6,563 nucleotides of DNA. Source: Actinomycetota bacterium. GTDB taxonomy: Bacteria > Actinomycetota > Actinomycetes > JACCUZ01. Position numbers and translations under genes: made by a program. This document shows, piece after piece, positions 1 to 5,796 of this stretch. Every line of letters starts with the position of its first letter. The stretch's first letter is position 1. The notes below the pieces were generated by a model, which had not been told where the DNA came from, made no database searches, and saw only the letters and a list, made by a program, of their open reading frames with translations. The stretch spans positions 1 to 6,563 of the forward strand of contig JAVEDG010000264.1 in assembly GCA_030841245.1 (NCBI GenBank), in the 5' to 3' direction.

Positions 1-6
1 GGGAGG
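1..6 (+). promoter_or_regulatory. Ribosome binding site of the permease
   Basis: GGGAGG, 7 nt before the ATG at 14, is a strong Shine-Dalgarno match and fixes the permease start. The promoter must lie left of the window. Confidence 0.75.
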
Positions 7-13
7 TCTGCTC

Positions 14-1552
14 ATGTCGGTCAACCAGCGCTCGCGAGGCCAGGTCGAGGAGCCCGTCGACAAGGGTCTGAAGGGCTCGGCGATCGGGCTGCTCTCGAGC
101 ACCGTGATCGGGCTGGCCGCCACTGCCCCGGCGTACAGCATCACCGCGACGCTCGGCTTCGTCGTCATCGCCGTCGGGCTGCACGCGCCCGCCGTGCTCT
201 TCCTCGCGTTCTTCCCCATGATGGCGATCGCCGTCGCCTTCTCCCAGCTCAACCGCGACGACCCGGACTGCGGGACGACGTTCAGCTGGGGCACCAAGAC
301 CTTCGGCCCCTGGGTCGGCTGGATGGGCGGCTGGGGTATGACCTTCGCCGCGGTGATCGCGATGGCCTACCTGGCCGGGATCGCCGGGCAGTACTTCTTC
401 CTCTTCTTCGGTGCCGACGACCTCGCCGCCAGCCGTGGCTGGGTCACCGTGGTCGGGTCGGTGATCCTGGTCGTGATGACGGCCATCTGCTACCGCGGTA
501 TCCAGATCTCCGCCCGCGTGCAGTACGTGCTGTTCGGCGTCGAGGCGGTCATGCTCGTCCTGTTCTCGCTGGTCGCCCTCGTCAAGGTCTACTCAGGCAA
601 CGCGCCGGCCGGCGCGATCCACCCGGCGGCGACGTGGCTCAACCCGTTCCACACCGGTGGCTTCAACGCGTTCACCGCCGGGCTGCTCCTCGGGCTGTTC
701 ATCTACTGGGGCTGGGACAGCTCGGTGAGCATCAACGAGGAGACCACCAACAGGCACGTCAACCCGGGCCGCGCGGCCGTCATCGCGACCTTGACACTGC
801 TCGGCCTGTACATGCTCACCTCGATCTCCGCACAGGCCTACGGCGGGGTCGGCACCAAGGGGCTGGGACTTGCCAACGGGAACACCGCCACCGACGTGCT
901 CGCCACGCTGGGTGACTCGGCGCTGGGGTCGGGGCTGAACAAGCTGCTGATCCTCGCGACGTTCTCCTCAGCGATCGGTGCGCTGCAGACCGGCATCCTG
1001 CCCGCGGCCCGCACCACCCTGGCGATGTCGACCTACCAGGCGCTCCCTGAGTCGTTCGGCCGGGTCAACCCGCGCTACCAGTCGCCGACGGTGTCGACGT
1101 GGTTCATCGGCGGGGCGACCCTGGTGCTGTTCGTCCTGGGCACCTACGTCGCCGGTGGTCGCATCCAGTTCGACAGCATCTCCGCCATAGGCCTGCTCAT
1201 CGCGTACTACTACGTCCTGGACGGCTACACGTGCGTCTTGTACTTCCGGCACGACCTGCGGCAGAGCACGCGGGACCTGGTCCTCAAGGGGGTGATCCCG
1301 TTGGCCGGTGCCGTCGTCCTGACCCTGGCCTTCCTCAAGAGCGCCTGGGAGATGCGCAAGGAGGACTACGGCTACACGTCTTTCCATGGTGTCGGCGGGG
1401 TCTTCCTGCTCGGCGTCGGCACGTTGATCGTCGGTATCGTCGTGATGCTGGCCTACGCGGCGGTGCGCCCCGCGTTCTTCCGTGGTGAGGTCGACCTGTC
1501 GGGCACGCCGTCCCCGCAGACGCCCGGCGCGCCGGCCGCTCCGGCCGGTTGA
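14..1552 (+). CDS. APC-superfamily amino acid/amine permease
   Basis: Secondary transporter of the amino acid-polyamine-organocation superfamily, in the cytoplasmic membrane, probably importing an amino acid or amine by cation symport. The 512-residue length is normal for the family. The N-terminal ~20 residues are hydrophilic, followed by about 12 hydrophobic segments. The first (about 24-52) carries the Gly/Ala-rich, breakable helix with APAYSI near 38-43 that usually lines the substrate site. A loop with YRGIQISARVQ (160-170) and the segment GWDSSVSINEETTN (233-246) followed by NPGRA (250-254) are typical APC signatures. The C-terminus is a Pro/Ala-rich cytoplasmic tail (about 496-512). 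GGGAGG at 1-6 lies 7 nt before the ATG and supports this start. A nitrilase-family hydrolase begins 16 nt after the stop, so the pair is likely co-transcribed and the cargo is probably related to that enzyme's substrate. Family assignment is firm; substrate is unknown. Confidence 0.93.
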   Translation: MSVNQRSRGQVEEPVDKGLKGSAIGLLSSTVIGLAATAPAYSITATLGFVVIAVGLHAPAVLFLAFFPMMAIAVAFSQLNRDDPDCGTTFSWGTKTFGPWVGWMGGWGMTFAAVIAMAYLAGIAGQYFFLFFGADDLAASRGWVTVVGSVILVVMTAICYRGIQISARVQYVLFGVEAVMLVLFSLVALVKVYSGNAPAGAIHPAATWLNPFHTGGFNAFTAGLLLGLFIYWGWDSSVSINEETTNRHVNPGRAAVIATLTLLGLYMLTSISAQAYGGVGTKGLGLANGNTATDVLATLGDSALGSGLNKLLILATFSSAIGALQTGILPAARTTLAMSTYQALPESFGRVNPRYQSPTVSTWFIGGATLVLFVLGTYVAGGRIQFDSISAIGLLIAYYYVLDGYTCVLYFRHDLRQSTRDLVLKGVIPLAGAVVLTLAFLKSAWEMRKEDYGYTSFHGVGGVFLLGVGTLIVGIVVMLAYAAVRPAFFRGEVDLSGTPSPQTPGAPAAPAG

Positions 1553-1560
1553 GAGGAGAG
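1553..1560 (+). promoter_or_regulatory. Ribosome binding site of the hydrolase
   Basis: GAGGAGAG sits in the 16-nt gap after the permease stop, 8 nt before the GTG at 1569. It decides the start in favour of this GTG over the in-frame upstream extension. Confidence 0.7.
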
Positions 1561-1568
1561 CCGGCAGA

Positions 1569-2435
1569 GTGCGACCACTGGCCATAGCCGCGGTGCAGAC
1601 CGCACCGGTGTCTGGCGACGTCGAGGCGACGTGGAAGAAGTTCGCCGACCAGGTGCGGGGCGTCCGGGCCGTCTTCCCGCACGTCTCACTGGTGGTCTTC
1701 CCGGAGCTCTACCTGGCCGCGGTCGACCAGCTGCTCGACGAGACGCACGAGTACGCCGAGCGGGTCGCCGTCACGGTGCCAGGTGACCTGACCGGTCGCC
1801 TCGGCGAGCTCGCCCGGGAGACGGGGCTCTGGCTGGTGCCCGGGTCGGTCTACGAGCGGGGCCCGGACGGGAAGATCTTCAACTCGGCGCTGGCTCTCGA
1901 TCCCTCGGGCCGGCTCGTCGCGTCGTACCGCAAGTGCTTCCCGTGGCAGCCGTTCGAGGGCACCGACCCAGGTGACGAGATGGTCGTCTTCGACATCCCG
2001 GGGGTGGCCCGGGTCGGCCTGGCGATCTGTTACGACGGCGCCTTCCCCGAGGTGTTCCGCCAGCTGGCCTGGTTCGGGGCCGAGGTCGTGCTGCAGCCCA
2101 CGCTGACGGCGACACGCGACCGCGACCTCGAGGTGGTGCTCGCGCGGGCCAATGCGATCGTCAACCAGATGTACGTCGTGAGTGTCAACGCCTGCGGACC
2201 GCACGGGCTGGGCCAGTCGCTGGTCGTCGACCCGGAGGGGCTGGTCCGCCAGCAGGCGGGCGGCAACGAGGAGGTCATCGTCGACGTCCTGGACCTCGAC
2301 GCGGTCACCCGGGTGCACGAGTTCGGCACCTTCGGGCTCAACCGGATGTGGAGCCAGATGGACGAGCACGGCCCGCGGCTGCACCTGCCGATGTACGAGG
2401 GCGGCCACTACCGGCCCCGGCCGGAGCGGGGTTGA
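1569..2435 (+). CDS. Carbon-nitrogen hydrolase (nitrilase superfamily)
   Basis: Cytoplasmic hydrolase of the nitrilase/amidase superfamily that cleaves a non-peptide C-N bond through a thioester intermediate. The 288-residue single domain is the usual size. The catalytic triad is visible: Glu46 in FPELYL, Lys122 in YRKCFPW and Cys154 in ICYDGAFPE. The conserved ARANAIVNQ stretch and the GQSLVVDPEG strand that follows it also fit the family. The start is the GTG at 1569, giving MRPLAIAAVQTAP, the standard first beta strand; GAGGAGAG at 1553-1560 is an 8-nt-spaced ribosome binding site. The frame stays open upstream to 1482, but that extension lies inside the permease gene and is Arg/Pro-rich with no family similarity. 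The KCFPWQPFE variant around the lysine resembles, as I recall it, an uncharacterised actinobacterial subgroup often seen beside APC permeases. Amidase is more likely than true nitrilase, but the substrate cannot be named. Confidence 0.92.
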   Translation: MRPLAIAAVQTAPVSGDVEATWKKFADQVRGVRAVFPHVSLVVFPELYLAAVDQLLDETHEYAERVAVTVPGDLTGRLGELARETGLWLVPGSVYERGPDGKIFNSALALDPSGRLVASYRKCFPWQPFEGTDPGDEMVVFDIPGVARVGLAICYDGAFPEVFRQLAWFGAEVVLQPTLTATRDRDLEVVLARANAIVNQMYVVSVNACGPHGLGQSLVVDPEGLVRQQAGGNEEVIVDVLDLDAVTRVHEFGTFGLNRMWSQMDEHGPRLHLPMYEGGHYRPRPERG

Positions 2436-2443
2436 CCAACCCC
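2428..2443. terminator. Hairpin at the convergent gene junction, possible terminator
   Basis: GGGGTT and AACCCC form a perfect 6-bp stem around a GACC loop. The loop begins with the last two bases of the hydrolase TGA stop. An 8-bp palindrome GCCCGGGC follows at 2445-2452, just before the stop of the opposing PH-domain gene. The position between two converging genes fits a shared terminator, but there is no T-tract on either side, so intrinsic termination would be weak. It may instead limit read-through or stabilise 3' ends. Confidence 0.35.
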
Positions 2444-2453
2444 TGCCCGGGCC

Positions 2454-2891
2454 TCAGTCGTGGTCGGTGCGGGTGTGCGCGTTGACCATCGCGGCGAAGC
2501 GCTGCGCCTGTTCGCGGGCGTGGTCGCCGTCGGCCTTCTGCACACCCATCGCGGCCATCGAGTAACCGTCGGCGAGGTCGAGCATCAGCCACGGGTCGTC
2601 CCGCAGCAGCCGGACGCCGACGATCTCGGCCCACTCCAGTCGCCGGCCACGCAGGATGTTGACCACCTCGACGACCTGGTCGCGCGCGACGATGCGTACG
2701 GAGGCCAGGCGGTGGAGGAACCACAGCACCGCGACCGCGAACGCCAGGACGGCGAGCCGGGACCCGATCCCCCACGTGTTCGGCAGCAGGACCGCGAACG
2801 AGGTGAACATCACGAGGAAGACGCCGGCGACCGGGTAGATGACCAGGCGGGCACGCCGGGGCCGGAAGACGGTTGCCGCTGCTCTGCTCAC
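2454..2891 (-). CDS. Small membrane protein with bacterial PH-like domain
   Basis: A 145-residue protein with two hydrophobic segments (about 16-36 and 45-63) joined by a short loop, then a cytoplasmic C-terminal domain of alternating beta strands (about 64-120) and a closing helix (about 121-139). The pattern VRIVARDQVVEVVNILRGRR followed by LEWAEIVGV resembles bacterial PH-like domains of actinobacterial membrane proteins. No catalytic residues are evident and the function is unknown. The GTG at 2891 overlaps the hisG stop by four bases (GTGA), so translation is probably coupled to hisG. An ATG 18 codons further upstream is in frame but would lie inside hisG and add a Gly/His/Pro/Arg-rich stretch that does not look like a leader. 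No strong ribosome binding site precedes the GTG, consistent with re-initiation. It is the last gene of the run and abuts a convergent gene. Confidence 0.85.
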   Translation of the reverse strand: MSRAAATVFRPRRARLVIYPVAGVFLVMFTSFAVLLPNTWGIGSRLAVLAFAVAVLWFLHRLASVRIVARDQVVEVVNILRGRRLEWAEIVGVRLLRDDPWLMLDLADGYSMAAMGVQKADGDHAREQAQRFAAMVNAHTRTDHD

Positions 2892-3733
2892 AGCCGGCAG
2901 GCGTGGATGTCCGTGACCAGGATGCCGCGCGCTCCGAGCTCCCACAGCTCGTCCATCACCCGGTTGGTGGCCGACCGGGGGACCATGGCGCGCACCGCCA
3001 CCCAGCCCTGCTCGTGCAGGGGGGACACCGTCGGGGACTCGATGCCGGGGGTGAGCTGGACGGCGTCCTCGACGAGGTCGGCGCGGATGTCGTAGTCCAT
3101 CAGCACGTACTGCCGGGCGATGATGACCCCCTGCATCCGCCGCGACATCTGCTCGACGACCGGTGACGGCTCGGCCCCGACCCGCCTGATGAGCACCGCC
3201 TCGGACTCGAGGATCGGCTCCCCCACGATCTCGAGCCCGGCCTGGCGCAGCGTGGTCCCGGTCGACACGACGTCGGCGATCACGTCGGCGACCCCGAGGC
3301 GCACCGCCGTCTCGACGGCTCCGTCCAGGCGGATCACCTCGGCGTCGACCCCGCGGTCGGCGAAGTACTTGGCCAGCAGCCCGCCGTACGACGTCGCGAC
3401 CCGTTTTCCCGCGAAGTCCTCGACCCGGTGCGCCGAGCCGGGCCGGGCCGCGAATCGGAACGTCGACGACGCGAAGCCCAACGACAGGATCTCCTCGGCC
3501 GCGGCCCCGCTGTCGAGCAGCAGGTCCCTGCCGGTGATCCCGACGTCGAGCTCGCCGCTGCCGACGTAGACCGCGATGTCGCGCGGGCGCAGGAAGAAGA
3601 ACTCGGTGTCGTTCTCCGGGTCGTGCAGGATCAGCTCGCGTACGTCGGTGCGCGCCCGGTAGCCGGACTCGCGCAACATTGACGCGGCCGGCTCGGCCAG
3701 GGCGCCCTTGTTGGGCACGGCGACGCGCAGCAC
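2888..3733 (-). CDS. hisG: ATP phosphoribosyltransferase, long form
   Basis: First, committed step of histidine synthesis: ATP plus PRPP gives N1-(5-phosphoribosyl)-ATP and pyrophosphate, in the cytoplasm. At 281 residues it is the long, self-sufficient form that does not need HisZ. The N-terminus MLRVAVPNKGAL is the classic opening. RDIAVYVGSGELDVGITGRD (51-70) is conserved substrate-binding sequence, and the PRPP loop is ADVVSTGTTL (153-162). The C-terminal ~70 residues (from about 211, including GIESPTVSPL) form the ACT-like domain through which histidine inhibits the hexamer in this family. The start is a GTG at 3733, with AGGGAGG (3739-3745) 5 nt upstream. An ATG at 3738 is out of frame and abuts that site, so it is not used. 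hisE ends 26 nt upstream; the PH-domain gene overlaps the stop by 4 nt. Confidence 0.97.
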   Translation of the reverse strand: MLRVAVPNKGALAEPAASMLRESGYRARTDVRELILHDPENDTEFFFLRPRDIAVYVGSGELDVGITGRDLLLDSGAAAEEILSLGFASSTFRFAARPGSAHRVEDFAGKRVATSYGGLLAKYFADRGVDAEVIRLDGAVETAVRLGVADVIADVVSTGTTLRQAGLEIVGEPILESEAVLIRRVGAEPSPVVEQMSRRMQGVIIARQYVLMDYDIRADLVEDAVQLTPGIESPTVSPLHEQGWVAVRAMVPRSATNRVMDELWELGARGILVTDIHACRL

Positions 3734-3738
3734 GACAT

Positions 3739-3745
3739 CCTCCCT
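3739..3745 (-). promoter_or_regulatory. Ribosome binding site of hisG
   Basis: AGGGAGG on the minus strand, 5 nt before the GTG at 3733, lies in the 26-nt hisE-hisG gap. It supports the GTG start and gives hisG its own strong initiation signal. Confidence 0.7.
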
Positions 3746-3759
3746 GTGCAGGTGAACCG

Positions 3760-4023
3760 TCAGAGTCGAGCGTAGACGTCCTCGAGGCTCAGCCCGCGGG
3801 CGAGCATCAGCACCTGGACGTGGTAGAGCAGCTGAGCGATCTCCTCGGCGGCCCGGTCCGCGCTCTCGTGCTCCACGGCCATCCAGGCCTCGGCTGCCTC
3901 CTCGACGACCTTCTTGCCGATCTCGTGCACCCCCGCGTCGAGGGCGGCCACCGTGTGGGAGCCGGCCGCGCGCGTGCGTGCCTTCTCGGTCAGCTCGGCA
4001 AACAAGCCGTCGAAGCTCTTCAC
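3760..4023 (-). CDS. hisE: Phosphoribosyl-ATP pyrophosphatase
   Basis: Second step of histidine synthesis: hydrolyses phosphoribosyl-ATP to phosphoribosyl-AMP and pyrophosphate. The 87-residue all-helical protein is a stand-alone HisE of the MazG-like fold, not fused to HisI. The metal-binding helix EIGKKVVEEAAEAW (34-47) holds Glu41, Glu42 and Glu45, and a second acidic helix AEEIAQLLYH (59-68) follows. The ending RGLSLEDVYARL is characteristic of actinobacterial HisE. The GTG at 4023 gives MKSFDGLFAEL, matching the family's N-terminus; AGGATC in the 13-nt gap after ribH serves as ribosome binding site. The frame is open for 50 more codons upstream, but these overlap ribH and are Arg/Pro-rich, so were excluded. 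It supplies the step immediately after HisG, the next gene. Confidence 0.96.
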   Translation of the reverse strand: MKSFDGLFAELTEKARTRAAGSHTVAALDAGVHEIGKKVVEEAAEAWMAVEHESADRAAEEIAQLLYHVQVLMLARGLSLEDVYARL

Positions 4024-4036
4024 GGCGCTGATCCTG

Positions 4037-4528
4037 TCATCCGGTCGCGGACCCGCGGCGCAGGTCTCGCAGGGTGAGCGCGGTCGCGACGGCCGCTGTG
4101 GCCGCGTCGTACCCCTTGTCCTCGACCGAGCCGTCCAGCCCCGACCGGGCGATCGCCTGGTCCTCGTCGTCACACGTCAGCACCCCGAAGCCGACCGGGA
4201 CGCCGGTGTCGAGGCTGACCCGCAGCAGGCCGTCGGTCGCCGCCCGGCACACGTAGTCGAAGTGCGGCGTCCCGCCCCTGATCACGACTCCGAGCGCGAC
4301 CACGGCGTCGTGCCCGGTGGTCGCCAGCCGGGCCGCGACGACGGGCAGCTCGAACGAGCCCGGCACCCGCACCACCGTCGGCGACTCGACGCCGCACTCC
4401 CCCAGCGCCCGCAGGGCGCCGCCCAGCAGGCCGTCCATGACCATGTCGTGCCACCGCGAGGCCACCACGCCGACCCGCAGGTCGGCGGCGCCCTCCACCC
4501 GCAGCTCGGGTGCGCCACGGCCGCTCAC
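4037..4528 (-). CDS. ribH: 6,7-dimethyl-8-ribityllumazine synthase
   Basis: Penultimate step of riboflavin synthesis: condenses 5-amino-6-ribitylaminouracil with 3,4-dihydroxy-2-butanone 4-phosphate to the lumazine. Family members assemble as pentamers or 60-subunit capsids. The 163-residue length is normal. Motifs seen: SRWHD (24-28) with the aromatic residue that stacks on the pyrimidine; PGSFELP (56-62); RGGTPHFDYVC (84-94) with catalytic His89; GVLT (115-118); and Arg128 and Lys138 in the QAIARSG...EDKG region that binds phosphate. The GTG at 4528 overlaps the ribBA stop by four bases (GTGA), and GAGGAG at 4534-4539 lies 5 nt upstream, so translation is coupled but also has its own signal. 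The product of RibBA is one of its two substrates. Confidence 0.97.
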   Translation of the reverse strand: MSGRGAPELRVEGAADLRVGVVASRWHDMVMDGLLGGALRALGECGVESPTVVRVPGSFELPVVAARLATTGHDAVVALGVVIRGGTPHFDYVCRAATDGLLRVSLDTGVPVGFGVLTCDDEDQAIARSGLDGSVEDKGYDAATAAVATALTLRDLRRGSATG

Positions 4529-5796
4529 GGCTGCTCCTCGTACGCGGCGTCGCGGCCTTCCGCTGCCAACGCCTCACCGTCGCCGTGCAGGTCCGGCAGC
4601 TCGTGCCCCATGCGGTCCCGCTTGGTCTGCAGGTAGCGCAGGTTCTCCGCGGTCGGGTGCACCTGCAGCGGCACCCGGTCGAGGATCTGCAGGCCGAAGC
4701 CCTCCAGGCCGGCGCGCTTGGCCGGGTTGTTGGTGAGCAGCCGCATCGAGCGGACGCCGAGGTCGACCAGGATCTGGGCGCCGAGCCCGTAGTCGCGGGC
4801 GTCCGCCGGCAGGCCCAGGGCCAGGTTGGCGTCGACCGTGTCGGCACCGGTGTCCTGCAGCTCGTAGGCCGCGAGCTTGTGCAGCAGCCCGATGCCCCGC
4901 CCCTCGTGGCCACGCATGTAGAGCACGACCCCCCGACCGTGCTCGGCAACGGTCCGCAGTGACGCCTCCAGCTGGGGTCCGCAGTCGCAGCGCAGCGACC
5001 CGAGGGCGTCGCCGGTCAGGCACTCGGAGTGCACCCGGACGAGCACGTCGGCACCGTCGCCCAGCTCGCCACGCACCAGCGCGACGTGCTCGGCCGGCTC
5101 GATGCTGCTGCGGTAGCCGACCGCGAGGAACTCGCCGTACCGCGTGGGCAGCCGGGTCTCGACCGCCCGCTCGACCAGGTGCTCGGTACGTCGCCGGTAG
5201 GCGATCAGGTCCGCGATCGTCAGCACGACCAGCCCGTGCTCCGCCGCGAACGTCTCGAGCTCGGGACGCCGGGCCATCGACCCGTCGTCGTTGACGATCT
5301 CGGCGATGACACCGGCCGGCGTCAGGTCGGCGAGCCGGGCCAGGTCGACCGCTGCCTCGGTGTGACCCGCGCGGCGCAGCACACCGCCGGTGGCCGCGCG
5401 CAGCGGGAAGACATGGCCCGGCCGGGTCAGCTCGTAGGGCTCGGTGGCCGAGTCGACGAGCACGCGGATGGTGCGGGCGCGGTCGGCGGCGGAGATGCCG
5501 GTGCTGATGCCGTCGCGGGCATCGACCGACACGGAGTACGCCGTGCCCTTGCGGTCCTCGTTGACCGCGGTCATGGGCGGCAGCTTGAGCCGGTCGAGCT
5601 CCTTGCCCTCCATCGGCACGCAGACGACGCCGGAGGTGTGACGGATCATGAACGCCAGCCGCTCGGTCGTCGCCTTGGAGGCGGCCAGGACGAGGTCGCC
5701 CTCGTTCTCCCGGTCCTCGTCGTCGACGACGACGACCGGTCGGCCGGCCCGCAGGTCGGCCACCGCACGCTCGACCGAACGGCGTGAGTCCGTCAT
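4525..5796 (-). CDS. ribBA: Bifunctional DHBP synthase / GTP cyclohydrolase II
   Basis: Opens both branches of riboflavin synthesis. The N-terminal RibB half (about 1-203) makes 3,4-dihydroxy-2-butanone 4-phosphate from ribulose 5-phosphate; the C-terminal RibA half (about 204-423) converts GTP to the diaminopyrimidine with release of formate and pyrophosphate. RibB motifs: VVDDEDRENEGD (23-34), Cys59 in SGVVC, RPGHVFPLRA (125-134) and RRAGHTEAAVDL (141-152). RibA motifs: zinc cysteines 259, 270 and 272 in HSECLTGDALGSLRCDCG; RGHEGRGIGL (295-304); Tyr311, equivalent to E. coli RibA Tyr105; and Asp332/Arg334, matching the E. coli Asp126/Arg128 pair. The tyrosine argues for a standard cyclohydrolase rather than the Streptomyces paralogues with methionine there. 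One oddity: Ala165 in GVIAEI, where most homologues have Cys. The ATG at 5796 overlaps the transporter stop (ATGA), with GAGGT 6 nt upstream. The same frame happens to stay open upstream through the transporter gene, but that part is not protein-like. Confidence 0.97.
   Translation of the reverse strand: MTDSRRSVERAVADLRAGRPVVVVDDEDRENEGDLVLAASKATTERLAFMIRHTSGVVCVPMEGKELDRLKLPPMTAVNEDRKGTAYSVSVDARDGISTGISAADRARTIRVLVDSATEPYELTRPGHVFPLRAATGGVLRRAGHTEAAVDLARLADLTPAGVIAEIVNDDGSMARRPELETFAAEHGLVVLTIADLIAYRRRTEHLVERAVETRLPTRYGEFLAVGYRSSIEPAEHVALVRGELGDGADVLVRVHSECLTGDALGSLRCDCGPQLEASLRTVAEHGRGVVLYMRGHEGRGIGLLHKLAAYELQDTGADTVDANLALGLPADARDYGLGAQILVDLGVRSMRLLTNNPAKRAGLEGFGLQILDRVPLQVHPTAENLRYLQTKRDRMGHELPDLHGDGEALAAEGRDAAYEEQP

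Noticed and set aside
968..1585. Long minus-strand open frame (205 codons) antisense to the permease
   Set aside because: Arg/Gly/Asp-rich composition without any domain, and it lies opposite a gene with clear APC motifs. Long antisense frames are expected at this GC content.
1686..2408. Long minus-strand open frame (240 codons) antisense to the hydrolase
   Set aside because: Covers the catalytic region of the hydrolase and reads as low-complexity Val/Asp/Gln/His-rich protein; no ribosome binding site or recognisable fold.
2460..3095. Plus-strand open frame (211 codons) across the PH-domain gene and hisG
   Set aside because: Spans two well-supported genes on the other strand, with skewed Arg/Asp/His composition typical of a high-GC shadow frame.
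3736..3738. ATG on the minus strand as a hisG start
   Set aside because: It is out of frame with HisG and directly abuts the AGGGAGG site, leaving no spacer. The GTG at 3733 is in frame and correctly spaced.
5029..5787. Plus-strand open frame (252 codons) opposite ribBA
   Set aside because: Opposite the conserved RibB/RibA motifs; Gly/Asp/Arg/Val-rich with no family signature.
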